From positions 1 to 64,000 of the forward strand of contig JAXGGA010001597.1 of the NCBI GenBank assembly GCA_038373865.1: a stretch of DNA of 64,000 nucleotides. The letters run 5' to 3'. The stretch is from Uloborus plumipes (lineage: Eukaryota; Arthropoda; Arachnida; Araneae; Uloboridae). Under the pieces are notes generated by a model. The model saw only the letters and a program-made list of their open reading frames with translations, did no database searches and was not told where the DNA came from. A program made the translations under genes and the position numbers. Positions 1 through 11,508 of this stretch are shown one piece after another (within the stretch, counting starts at the first letter, position 1; every line of letters starts with the position of its first letter).

Positions 1-403
1 CTACATTTTAATGCGACGTGATGTTAAATCTCAAGAGCACGGATTTTGGGGCTTAGTTATATTTTACAAAAGAAAAAATATACTTCCAAGCTACGTTGAA
101 ATTTTCTAAAGAAGAAATAAGATGTTTACATCCTCATAAAACGGAGCCGGTGCCACAGTTTTCTGACCTGCTATCAATCGAGTTCCTGTGGAATGAACAG
201 GATAGGGAAGTCCATAAGCAAGGGCCAACAAGCACAGAAAACCTATGGAAGGCTCATCATGACTGCTAGAGTCACATGCATCGATGAGGTTTGGATAAAT
301 TGAGTAAAGGAATGCCTCAAATACTCAAAGATCGTATTATGACCAGCGGTTCACACTTTGATAGAAGCAAAGCTCCTCAGTAATATCTATATACATAAAA
401 GAC
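1..403. other. Anonymous AT-rich sequence
   Basis: No open frame, repeat end or splice-like signal stands out here. It ends at the TA that was duplicated by the element starting at 406. Confidence 0.5.
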
Positions 404-405
404 TA

Positions 406-1694
406 CCGTAAAATGGGGTTAATCGGAACACTTTTCAGCTTTGATTGTAAAAAAAGCAGTTAAAAGATTTTTTTTTAATTTTATTTTTTGGATAAAAACT
501 TCGGTCTTGATTTACTTTTGATATTCCAAGCAAAGACAAAAGATTTTGAACAATTACTATTAAAATATATAGCAAATTATGGGTGTTCCGAATCACCCCG
601 CTGATAGGGGTCAATCGGAACACTTGTTAAAATTTTTATTTTTTTCAATTTAATCTGTAATAGGTCTCACAAACATGAGTAATATTGATGGGGGAGAATA
701 AGAACAGATAATTACTGTCAAATAAATGTATAATTTCAGTACCAGTAAACGTTTATAATTTGTGAAAATTCAAAATAATTTTGAACTTATGAAAAATGAA
801 AAGTAATTTTAAGAAATACTTTTGAATTGAAATACAAAGATTTAACATGAATGGAAGTCACTCATATCGTCCACAAATATGTACTTGTCCTTAAAACTTG
901 CAATTGTGACTTGGCTTAAGTTTTTTCATAACATCTCCTGGGATGAACTCTACCTTTTCTTTAGTTTTTTGAAATTTCTGGGTTTGGGGATTGTCCTGAA
1001 AGATTTTTTCGCTTATTCATCACTGTCTGTGTGCTGGACGTTTACTACATAAAGTCTATGTGACTTTCCCCCTTTTATTTTAAGTAAAAAGAAGTCTCCT
1101 GGAGAAAAAATCTTTTGAAATCTGCAACTTTTGTCATTCTAAGATCTAGTTGCTCACGAGAAGGGATAAACAGTAATAAATCCTTGTCCTTGTCTTGATT
1201 AGAAGAATTAGGGTTAGAATCTTGATTTTTCAAACAGTTTCCTTCAAATAAGTTTGAATTGGAACAACAGAACTAAGTGTTCCGATTCACCCCGCAAATT
1301 TTTTTCCTATGGCATTTTTCAGAATTCTTCACTTTTATGACACAATTTATAAAAAATGTAAATTCTAATGTGGTATTCTGTTGTTCAGATACATGTATAA
1401 TTGAAACATACCACTCATAGTTTTTAAATATAAGAAGGTTTGTTCTTGCATATGAAGTTTTGCAGTCTATGAAAATGTGATGTTTTCTAGCATTCAACGT
1501 GCAGCCCTCTTTAGAAGCCAGTAGCGTTGCCAGATTGACAAAAGTAATTTTTTCCTACTTCCTATGATCTTACCTTTCTAAAAAAAAATTCATGGCGAAA
1601 AATACTCAATAGTATATTTATGAAGAATTTCTTTGTACGGTCGGGAAGTTTTGTTCCGATTGACCCCGCTGTTCCTATACACCCCATTTTACGG
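406..1694. mobile_element. 1.29-kb nonautonomous TA-duplicating element, copy 1
   Basis: Terminal inverted repeats read CCGTAAAATGGGGT at the left and its complement at the right, flanked by TA (404-405 and 1695-1696). A near-identical copy lies at 34615-35905. The motif GGGGTnAATCGGAAC of the termini recurs inside in both orientations (about 580-625 and 1276-1295), which suggests iterated transposase-binding sites. I see no transposase; the short open frames are chance. TA duplication suggests the IS630/Tc1/mariner group, but the termini match no named family that I can place with certainty. Confidence 0.85.
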
Positions 1695-1696
1695 TA

Positions 1697-2263
1697 CTTT
1701 TGTATGCGTATGTCCGGGGTAAACTTCAAAACTACTGGACCGATTTTACCCATTTTTTCACCGTAGATAGCTGCAGTAACAGGGAGCAGGATAAGCTATA
1801 ATTTATTTCTAAAAAGCTTAGTTTAAAAAAGTTATTATGGAAAATAGTAAATTTTGTGTCATTTCCCCATTAACTGATTAAATTTTCAACCCATTGTTGC
1901 AAAATTTGGTTGCCTACAACAACACTATTAATAGTAATCATGGTGAAAATTTTGAACCAAGGCTTCTCTGGAGTAAGTATGAAACTTATTGCTTTCTTAG
2001 GATTTTTATATTCATCTATGCCAATAATCGCTAACGGGTAAATAAAAAGGAATTGATTTTGGCAACACATAGAAAATGGAAAGTGTTTATAGTCAAAAAA
2101 TTTCTTAATCACATCAGATGTTTTTACCAATTGAGTTTTCACAAATGAAGTCACAAGGATAGAAACTGTAATAATGGGACTTATTTAACGTGCAATATTT
2201 GGAAATTGTTGACTCCAGTGCAATTGATACTGTAAATATATATATATTTTAATATACCAAGCA
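1697..2263. other. Anonymous AT-rich sequence
   Basis: A short (TA)n stretch lies at about 2236-2248. Nothing else in this interval can be assigned. Confidence 0.45.
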
Positions 2264-2265
2264 TA

Positions 2266-3828
2266 CACTAGGTGGCCAAAAGTATCCGGACACTTTCAAA
2301 AATTCACATTTTTACATATAGCTCGAGAAATAAGTGATCAATTGTTCTTTAACTTTAGTCATACAAAATATAGGCTTCACCGAACATTTCGAAGTTGAAA
2401 TTAAATTACCCTTGCATTTGGGGGACGACAAGAAGGGGGTTGAAAGAAAAACCGCTTTTTGACCATAACTCTTCGAAAATAGCTCGGAATAAGCTATCAA
2501 TTTCAGTAATTAATTAGCATACTATGTATAATTACTGTACAAATTTTTATGAACGTACCACTCTTACTTCTGAAGATATGAAACAGTTTTGAAAAAACGG
2601 CAATTTTATTTGAAGGGTTTTTGCTCATAACACGCAGAGTTTTTGATCAAACCTTATCACAACTTCAGGAAAGATGACAAAATACAAGAGAAAGAACATA
2701 CTAAAACGGTAAATAAAAATATTAAAAATTCGATGAGATATGAACGTTAAAAGGAAATAATTTTTCACGGCGCATGCGCGAACGACAGAAATTTATAACT
2801 ACAAAAATATTGTAGCCTGATTTATACTGCATCTTATAAAAAAAGTTCCAGTTGAATATCATGAAAAATGAAAAAGATATCAGCGATCTAGTGAGCTGTA
2901 TTTCATTCATTCGCCTACAATATCTAAATAGTGTGGGTCTGTCCACAAAGAGCTATTTTTAAATTGAAGGTTATTGCGTCGTCGTTCAAAACCAACGTTT
3001 CAGAGGGTGTCCGGATACTTTTGGCCACCTACGTATAAGATCTTTTTGGCCGAATAAACGAAATGTGACTACAATGCCGAATATAAATTTTCAAACTGTA
3101 TACAATTTAACATTGAAAAAAAATGATCGATTGTCATCACACTATTTGTGGACAACCCCTTGCGATTTATGTTTTGCCTGCGAATGAATGAAATACAGCT
3201 CACTAGATCGCTGATATCTTTTTCATTTTTCATGATATTCAACTGGAACTTTTTTTATAAGATGCAGTATAAATCAGGCTACAATATTTTTGTAGTTATA
3301 AATTTCTGTCGTTCGCGCATGCGCCGTGAAGAATTATTTCCTTTTAACGTTCATATCTCATCGAATTTTTAATATTTTTATTTACCGTTTTAGTATGTTC
3401 TTTCTCTTGTATTTTGTCATCTTTCCTGAAGTTGTGATAAGGTTTGATCAAAAACTCTGCGTGTTATGAGCAAAAACCCTTCAAATAAAATTGCCGTTTT
3501 TTCAAAACTGTTTCATATCTTCAGAAGTAAGAGTGGTACGTTCATAAAAATTTGTACAGTAATTATACATAGTATGCTAATTAATTACTGAAATTGATAG
3601 CTTATTCCGAGCTATTTTCGAAGAGTTATGGTCAAAAAGCGGTTTTTCTTTCAACCCCCTTCTTGTCGTCCCCCAAATGCAAGGGTAATTTAATTTCAAC
3701 TTGGAAATGTTCGGTGAAGCCTATATTTCGTATGACTAAAGTTAAAGAGCAATTGATCACTTATTTCTCGAGCTATATGTAAAAATGTGAATTTTTGAAA
3801 GTGTCCGGATACTTTTGGCCACCTAGTG
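2266..3828. mobile_element. Tc1-type palindromic (long inverted repeat) element
   Basis: The ends are CACTAGGTGGCCAAAAG and its complement, flanked by TA (2264-2265 and 3829-3830). The GGCCAAAAGTATCCGGACAC stretch is typical of Tc1-like termini. Arms 2266-2946 and 3148-3828 are inverted copies of 681 bp with no net length difference and only scattered substitutions. The 201-bp spacer holds a third partial terminus at 3008-3036, in the orientation of a right end. The simplest reading is a complete element 2266-3033 joined to a truncated inverted copy, now bounded by one pair of TA sites. The mirror-image open frames of 62 and 74 codons in the arms are not recognisable proteins. Confidence 0.85.
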
Positions 3829-3830
3829 TA

Positions 3831-6817
3831 TAACAATTCCTATTTACCTAAACATTATTTGTAGCTTGCATTCGTGCTAAGGGTGTGTAATGCAGTTTTT
3901 TTAAGTAATACAGACAGAAAAATAGCCATTGTTTACAGAAGTAGCCATTTATGTAAATAGATGTGCACTTTAATGTTGAAAAAATTATGAATGAATTTCC
4001 CTGAAACACATTACACGGCAGAAACCAGGGCAGGGCCGGGTACCCGGCTAGTTCTGTATAAGTGTAAATAAAGTATGTATTTTGTGCCCCAATATTAACA
4101 ATGTCGAACAAACAAAGTTGTAGATTGATACGGTGTCTTTGGTTTAGAAGTTTCCTGAAAAACAGGGGTATGCAGAGACTTTTTGGTTAATTATGTATAT
4201 TGGAGGCTTTTTTGAGTGGTAAAAATTGTAAGTGTTTCAGTATCTAAAGTTTTCAAAACATATTTGGTTTTTATAAATGAATGAAAAAGATTATGACCCA
4301 CGAACCATTCAAGATACAAATCCATGCTCTTTTGGAAAATCTCCAGAACTTTTAACGTTTAAACTATCACATTTCCTTTTCTAGGAAGCAAAAATAAAAT
4401 ACTATACAGAGAATGATTTAAAAATACATTAAAAGAAGATATTCTTACCTTTTAAATCGGGTTTGCTTTGGATTAGACTAAAAAATCTCCCTATAGTGAT
4501 TGATAGTAGTGAACAAATTGCAGCATCAAACATCAGTTAGCTGCAGATGAATTGTCGGATTTCTAGATTAAAATTACTTTGTAAAAATTTATAACACCGC
4601 TTAATAGTAAATGAGGTGTTGATCTGCTTGGAAAAAACTCAATCACGATACTGAACATGATTGGTAGTGTCTATTAGGGGCACACGGAGAAATTTTGGGG
4701 CACGCCAAAAATGACTTTACCGGGGCCCCCTTCCATACTGTTTTCCCCCATCTACATTTTATTCCTTATTTAATTAATATTTCTCGCCTCTCGCCTCCCT
4801 CCTTGAAAGTTTTAAAAAAAGGAGCTTTTAGAAACCTGTCAAAGCCAACGAAAGTTTTTACAAATTTGTTTCTTTTGGGAAAATATGTGTTATAGAATGT
4901 ACCTTACAAAAATTTTCAAGTTAGATGATATTTACAGTACAATATTTTCTACTTGTTTTACGCTTTGTTATTAAGAGGTATATCAAGTTCAGAAATGAGG
5001 GTGGTATTAACTAATTCTTCACTATAAGAAGATGATGGTGACTGATTGAATGTATATAGCTCCTGTTATCTGCATTGTGTTTTGTGGAAAAAATACTATC
5101 TTAAAACAGAGATATACTGAATCTAAGTAGTTGCATCGAAACTTAGATAAAAAAATTTCTAAATTTGTGTCAAATATGTTAGCGAAAAGAAAATTTTGGT
5201 GCTTCAAGCTAGGCAACACAATTGCCAAATAACAGTAAAAAAAAAAAAAAATACTCAGCTTGCACCATGAGTTAATTGTTTCACATTCCGTACTCATGAG
5301 TTTATTCACTTATTAGCTAGCACCTTTTTATCACTTTAACTATTTTGTACAGAGAAAAGATTTATTAATGAAATAACTGTCCAAAACGTCTTTGAACAGT
5401 TTCTTTATCCGAAAGCGCCGGATTCCTAAGCAAGTGGTAGGATTGATATGGTAAAAAAAAAAAAAAAAAAAAAAAAACTTTATAATTTTGGAAGAAAACT
5501 GGATAATTGATCTCAAGGAAAGGAATATATTGCATTCAATGGTATATTTTTTAGTTAAATTCTGTTCCCATTAAGATATTTATATTTGAAACTTATCTAT
5601 GAATTAAAATATTTCATCTGCAACAAGCTAATATAAATATTTAAGCATGCAGATCACTGCATTCATATCCAAATAGCTTCTCTGCCCAAAAATTATTATG
5701 TTTCATAAAATAACTAAATAAAACAGGGCAAGTTAATATGAATGTCCTAATTTAATAAGTGTAGTACGCAAACTCTTACCAAAGTATTAATTAAAAATGT
5801 ACACATATATAGAGATAATATGGAGAAGTTATTATTAAATGCCCTTTAATTCCTTTTTTGTGTGTAAAACCACTGACAGGACTAGTGTACCTCCATATGT
5901 TCCAGTTACGATTCCTGTCACTGCTGCGATATTATATGCCAAGCTTTACTTTGCAAAAGGGTAGTGTACCCCAACATTTTCTAGCTGAAATGCATAGAGT
6001 CACCTCAATGATGCGTAACTACAACGGTGGTGCGCCGGGTATCCATGGTGTATCTACCGAAAAGAATTCAATGTTTCCCTGCCCCCTCCTCCCCCGATTT
6101 AAAGATCTCATCCTATGCTGTCAATTTTTGTAGGAACCCTGAATTTTTAAAGAATTTTTAGACACTTTCCTACATTTATAAAGGTAAGCAATTCTGGACA
6201 CATAGGGGACCAATACATTTGATTACTTTCAAACTAAAGGAAAGTTAAAATGATTTTGTTACTGTCTGAATTCTGAAGTTGTGACAACAATAACTAATTG
6301 GCTTTCTTGAACTTTTTAATTTTTTGTGAACTGATGGGGGAAGAAGTTTTGAAAATAGATCGATAAATCTCTCACTAATGATTCAACGTGATATTTTACG
6401 GAAAGATCGGCAAATATCGTCATGTTGTCACTGGATATGAAGTCTCTTTATCTCCAAATTAAGCGAGGCATCGAAAAGCTGTCGACAATTAGCGACGTTA
6501 TTAACGTTAGCTTTCTGTTCCACTACTTCCACGTTGTATTGAAATTTTACAGCCATCGCACCAAAAGAAGTTTAATAAAAAAAATTGCGAACAATAAGAA
6601 TTACACACCTTGTAAAAATACTAAGCTACAAATATTTCATTTTACCAATACTGAAATATTATAACTAATAATTGAGCCACTCAGAGCTAAAGTGGATCTA
6701 GTCCACAACTATTTCTGATATAAAATTGAACTGTCACCTAAATTATTGTTGCTGAATTTTCAAATTGTGACCTATGTTTATAAGTTACCCTTTATACTGC
6801 AACAGTATAAAAGCTGT
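3831..6817. other. Anonymous AT-rich sequence
   Basis: About 3 kb with poly(A) runs (for example 5453-5477) and no recognisable gene. The slightly GC-richer stretch 5860-6120 has short open frames on both strands, but none shows a known domain. A Helitron-like 3' end at 4035-4051 is listed separately. Confidence 0.4.
4035..4051 (+). other. Possible Helitron-like 3' terminus
   Basis: A perfect 14-bp palindrome, GCCGGGTACCCGGC, runs directly into CTAG followed by T. Helitron 3' ends carry a short GC-rich hairpin just upstream of CTRR and insert before T. Here the usual spacer between hairpin and CTAG is missing and no 5' end was identified, so this is tentative. Confidence 0.3.
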
Positions 6818-6873
6818 ACCGGAAGTAATGTACACTATAGTTTTTTAAAACTATAGTGTACATTAATTCCGGT
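6818..6873. repeat. 56-bp near-perfect palindrome
   Basis: Two 27-bp arms starting ACCGGAA and ending TTCCGGT differ at one position and are separated by two bases. It could be a minimal hairpin transposon or an extruding cruciform. It lies just downstream of the cadherin exon on the coding strand of that gene. Confidence 0.8.
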
Positions 6874-6991
6874 TTCACCGACTGCAAATTAAGTTAAATA
6901 TATATTATGTCAGAACTATAATTTAAGGACACGCTCAACTTCAACTCTGAAGGCTGCAATTTTAAAGCATCAAAACTTCATTATTTTTTAC

Positions 6992-7218
6992 CTGATATGT
7001 TTCACCCACTGTCTTATTTATGACTGTTGCCGTCGTCAAATTGCCTGATTTTTCGTCTACAATAAAGGTCTGGCTGTCTAAAACTTTGGGCATGCTGTAC
7101 TCCACTTTCATCCTGGGGTGATCTGGGTCATAGGCGTGAATAGTTGTGACATGCACGCCAGCTGGAGCTCCCGCATAAATGCGGGGCTGGTGCATTAAGG
7201 GCCTGAATACTAATTTGC
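6992..7218 (-). CDS. Cadherin-repeat protein, internal exon
   Basis: This is an internal exon of a cell-adhesion protein with an extracellular cadherin repeat. On the minus strand it follows a TTTCATTTCAG acceptor and ends CAG before a GTAAAAAA donor. It is 227 bp: two bases of a split codon plus 75 codons. Recognisable repeat features in order are GAPAG (where E-x-x-P-x-G is usual), the calcium-site-like AYDPD, VEYSMPK, and FIVDEKSGNLTTA, matching the F-x-I-D-x-x-T-G-x-I block. The usual L-D-R-E motif is absent (INKT instead), so calcium binding by this repeat may be altered. Its first two bases complete a Cys codon with the last base of the exon at 8290-8395. Which cadherin subfamily it belongs to cannot be told from one repeat. 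Confidence 0.75.
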
Positions 7219-7422
7219 CTGAAATGAAATATTTGTTTCTGAATGAACAAAATTGATAGTGGCTGCAATTTGAAAAAAGAAAGAAAAACACAATTTGTCT
7301 GAAATATGAAATATTTATTTCTGAATCAGCAATATTAATAATAGCGGTAATGGAAAAAAATATTTAGTACACTTTTACTCTTGCAGCTATATTTAATATT
7401 AACCACACACACATATGTACTA

Positions 7423-8181
7423 CAGTCGATGTTCATTATAATGAATAGTCATTATAAAGACCATCCCATTATATAACGACCAGTGGGAAAAGTCCCAACT
7501 TTATCCCTATATACTCTATGTTAATTAGCTTTATGTATAACGACCTTTCTGTATCGGCTAATCCAATATAGCGACATCATTCAGGGAGCACTATTTCCGG
7601 TATTTTTCTAAATGGAACATGTTTCTAAATTTTTTACTTAAAATGACCTAATTGTTCACGGACAAAGTACAGGGAGTGTTCAGTGTAATTATGACAGGGT
7701 TAGGAAAGAAATTAATGCATCCTCTTTAGATGAAGTTGTTGCGATAGTTCCTAGTATAAAAAATGTTTAATCCAATTAGGATTTTAAAATGCTTTTTTTT
7801 TTCTTTGCGAGGCAAAATTCTTCTGAATACTATATATCATTTATAATTGAAATGGAAAATTATGTTTTGGAAAAAGGCAAACAACTCTATTTCTGATTTT
7901 TTTTTTCTTCAGAAAATAAATGAATAGTGAGAATGCAATATTTTCTCCCCCTATTTTCTAATTTAAAAGCTTGTTTGAAATTTTGTTATAAAGTGTTTTG
8001 CACTAATATATTTTTTTTAATTAGAAAAAAAAATGAGTACGTAGTTGAAATCTTCAAAAAATGAAAGTACTGAACATTCATGATGCATCTCTGTTTTTTA
8101 AAAAAGTCTACCTCTCATAGCGACCACTCGTTATAAGGACCTTTTTCTGTGGGAGAAGGTCGTTATAATTAGCGTCGACTG
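7423..8181. mobile_element. pogo/Tigger-like nonautonomous element in the cadherin intron
   Basis: Ends CAGTCGATGTTCATTATAA and, inverted, CAGTCGACGCTAATTATAA, with flanking TA at 7421-7422 and 8182-8183. The subterminal runs of TATAACGACC type are typical of pogo-like short elements. It lies in the intron between the exons at 8290-8395 and 6992-7218. No transposase is visible. Confidence 0.7.
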
Positions 8182-8289
8182 TATTGTGTAATATGTGTAT
8201 AATATACTAGTTTCATAAGCTACTCCTATTACAAGTGAATATTATTAAGGTGCCTAAAAAACTGTAGAGCGATTTAAATGGATACTTAC

Positions 8290-8395
8290 ATACTTTTATG
8301 TTCAGCATGTTATGTTTTTCAGAAGTTAGTTTCAGAAGTAGATGAACTTTTTTCGCAATGTCACGATCTGTAACGTAAGTGTGACTCGCACTACA
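8290..8395 (-). CDS. Exon upstream of the cadherin exon
   Basis: On the minus strand a GCTTTTCAG acceptor precedes 106 bp, followed by a GTAAGTATCC donor, a near-consensus splice site. Only one of the three frames is open: 35 codons plus one base, a T. That T joins the GC beginning the next exon to give TGC (Cys), so the phases agree exactly with the cadherin exon at 6992-7218. The residues (around TYVTDRDIAKK and LLLKLTSEKHNML) are not a clear cadherin repeat on their own and probably form the region before it. The intron is 1071 bp and carries a pogo-like insertion. The upstream exon must end on a complete codon; I could not locate it. Confidence 0.6.
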
Positions 8396-8671
8396 CTGAA
8401 AAGCAAGTTGCTTTTATACTATGTTTAAGTCTTTACTGATTTTTTTTCTCTCCCTCTCTTAAGTTAATGTTTAAAAATATATTTTACCAACGGTTTTTGA
8501 CAAATAGTTTATGAACACAAATAAATAAATAAATAATAATGAACTGCATTTTCAAACTATGGTGAAAACACAAAAGTAAAATGTTGTTTAACACTATGAT
8601 TAAATTTTTCCTTCTTTCTTTTTCTTCTTTAATTGGAAGTTATAACTATTATTATTTCTAATTTTATTGTA

Positions 8672-9399
8672 CAGGGTGCGCCAGAGAAACTTACTTTTTT
8701 AAAATGTCAATAAAAACAAAACTACTTAAGTTATCGTTTTAATTCTTTTTTTATTTGAGAATACAATATTCCAATTTTTTTTTTCCATTTAGTCTCGAAA
8801 ATAACATTGGTTAAATGATGACCCCCATTGATCATACACTGATTAAGACGATTTTTAAAGTTTGTGAGCACTCTTTGCAGCATATCAATTGGTATGTTGG
8901 CAATTTCGTCGCGAATGTTATTCTTGAGGTGAGCTATTGTGCGTGGTCGATCAACATGAACCAGGGATTTCAAATAACCCCATAAAAAAATTGCACGGTG
9001 CCAAGTCTGGGGAGCGTGCTGGCCATGGGAGATTGCCTCTGAGAGAGATGAGGTGGTCGGGGAAATGTTGTCGCGACAAATTCTTTGAATCTCGGGCTGT
9101 GTGTGCTGTTGCTCCATCTTGCTGAAACCACACGTCCCAAATGTTCATTTCTTCGAGGCTGGGAAGAAAGAATTCCTCGATCATGGTCCTGTACCGAGCT
9201 GCATTCACGGCCATTCGAAAAGTAGCTTTTGACGGCAAAGGCGCGCTGTTCTTTTGACCATAGCACGATGGCGACTAATTATAGGGAAAACAAAACTTGG
9301 AGATTTCCCGCTCCAGATGCGCCCACTCTCGGCCTTCTACGCAGCCAACTCACCGCGCAGGAATTTTTTCAAAAAAGTAAGTTTCTCTGGCTCACCCTG
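8672..9399 (-). mobile_element. Internally deleted mariner-like element
   Basis: The inverted ends CAGGGTGCGCCAGAGAAACT and CAGGGTGAGCCAGAGAAACT (right end read on the minus strand) are flanked by TA at 8670-8671 and 9400-9401. At 728 bp it keeps the two ends of a transposase reading frame but has lost the middle. The CAGGGTG start is shared with the mariner-like element at 14122-15297. Confidence 0.85.
8731..9266 (-). pseudogene. mariner-like transposase, deleted and frameshifted
   Basis: A transposase of the IS630/Tc1/mariner superfamily would cut and re-insert its element. Here only fragments remain. The frame opens with a mariner-type N-terminus, MLWSKEQRAFAVKSYF. After about 20 codons (near 9207) it jumps across a deletion, with a change of frame, into the C-terminal half. 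The second catalytic Asp lies in VWFQQDGATAHTAR, and a WPARSPDLAP motif follows. The third acidic position is Asn (PCNFF), where Asp is usual. A one-base frameshift in the T run near 8985 then separates the tail (WGYLKSLVHVDRPRT onward), which runs to a stop at 8731. The first catalytic Asp is lost in the deletion, so the product cannot be active. Confidence 0.85.
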
Positions 9400-9401
9400 T
9401 A

Positions 9402-11435
9402 TTTCTCTGTGAAACACCTTTTCTATTACACAAAGTGAAAACTTTGTCTGTGTTTTTATAAACCTTAACTATTACACAAAGTAAAAAACAGCGTTTAAAA
9501 TGCGCATCTGCAATACAAAACATTATGCATGTACTTTGGGGCTACAAGAGACCTCTTTTTCAATGTAAAAAACTTTGAGCTTGTAAATGAAGAAAAATCA
9601 GGCAAAAAATTAGTCTTTTAGAAGTTTTCAAATTTTAACTCTGAAGTACAATTTTATGGGGGTAGTCTATAATAGACTAATTGTTATTCCCTTTTTTGCC
9701 TTCAAAACTTTAGGACACGTACTCAAACATAAGTACTTTGTACTAGAATGATATTATGATTCTTTGTTTTACACAGACTTAACGTTTTGTAATCATACAA
9801 AGATCGTTTCTGGTTAGAAACGATTTTATTTTCCTCATTAAAAGCATTAACACGTGAAAAACGGTGTCATGTTGGAAGAACTGAAATTCGTTAACCTGTA
9901 AATGGAAAACAAACCTTCAGAAAAAAAAGAGAATGCTTGAATTTTTTTTTTTTTACATTTTAGGGGAGAAAACTCTCCTGACACTTTCAACTTGCTCCAA
10001 ATGTTCATACATTAACTTTGTACTGCTACAGCCCCTCAAAAAATGTTAATTTTTAATATAATGCTTTGTTTTCTTTCCTAACAAATATAATGACTATGAA
10101 AACAGTCAATAAAAAAAAGAAGGGAAGGGGGTGGGAGGAGGCTCCATTTTCACAAAGTGGTGGTGAGAAAGGGGGAGGGGGACGTGACCGTATCTGAATT
10201 CAGAGAGTCATTTTACATCAGAGTTAGCAAGAATTTTCTCAGAAACATTTTGAAAAGTTTTTTTTTTTCTGCCGCGCTAATCGATGCAGAGTCAGGAAAA
10301 CGAAAAGCAGAAAAAACTTCAAGCTGGCGCGCGCTTGTGTGTGAGTGAAGCAATCTCATGTTACTCCTCTCTACTCTTTTTTTGTTGCCTCAATTGATCG
10401 CTGCCGATTGACATTAATTTAAAAGTTACCCACTGTCTTTGGCGTTACTGAAGTATGATCCATTATTTCTAATGCAGATTTGATGGTTAGGACTGTTCCT
10501 TAGTGGCGCCATCTATTAGACAATACGCAACATGTCAGATGGCAGAGACGCTCTTGGAAAAATAATCCTCAAACCACAAGACGCAAATCATAACCACTTT
10601 TATAGTTTTATTTTTACCACGAAAGGATGCGGTATGAAGTTTAGAGATGGAGAAAATTTAGAGGCTTTAATTTTCGGGGTTCCATAATGAATAAAATTAT
10701 TTTTCTCCCATAATAGACTGAAGTGACTTGCCTCTTGAATCTTTTTTTTTTATTTTTAAGTTTAACTATAATGTAATATTTAGCTCTTCCGCATAGTATT
10801 CGAAATTGGAATATTTAAAAGTTAAAGCTCATTTTTTTCATCATGAACAAATAGTTTCACTGTGCAGCATAACAAATGTTTTTGACCCCATTGCTGCTTA
10901 TTCTTCTGTAAATTTTCCGAATCCAAATATGACCAGTTTTCCCCGAACACCCATCACATTTTGAAAATAGCTCCCCTCCCCCATACTCCGTTTTTTTTAA
11001 AATTTTTTTTTCTTTTTACTTTTTGAAAATGTCATAGCCATTATTTTGATTTGGAGGTTAAGAAAGTATTTTAACTGTTAACATTCTTTTGAAGGACTAT
11101 GCAAGTAAAAAGTTCAGAAATATAAAAGTTTCCTGAAATTATGGAAATTTATAGCAGTCCCCCAAAAATATTTTTAAAACAACCAAAAACTGCTTTTTTT
11201 CCTGTGATTTTGCTCACTTATTTTTCGGCATTTTTTTAAAGTATTAGACTCTGGTATAAGCCCCGTATCTGAAAATATGTTCATATTGTAAAAGAAATAA
11301 AGCAATAATAATAATCTTGGAAAGCGTCGCAAGTTGCATACGAGTCGCATCGCAGAGCTTCAGTTGAGAAACTTCTCGCATTCAAGTTACATTCACAAAT
11401 ATGTAATTAAGTATGAAAAAAAGATTAGCCCTAGT

Positions 11436-11440
<5 letters not shown>
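9402..11440. other. Anonymous AT-rich sequence
   Basis: Many poly(A), poly(T) and G-rich runs (about 10120-10190), with no recognisable gene. The stretch 11320-11380 has a partly matching relative at 33520-33580, so a short dispersed repeat is probably present. The pocket 10495-10545 is GC-richer and unassigned. Confidence 0.4.

Positions 11441-11504
<64 letters not shown>
11441..11504. repeat. (AT)n microsatellite
   Basis: About 64 bp of uninterrupted AT dinucleotides. Confidence 0.98.

Positions 11505-11508
<4 letters not shown>

Noticed and set aside
2722..3372. Paired 74-codon frames in the arms of the palindrome
   Set aside because: They are mirror images created by the inverted repeat and match no protein.
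5850..6130. Possible further cadherin exon on the minus strand
   Set aside because: Acceptor- and donor-like sites exist, but open stretches are tiny and show no cadherin motif.
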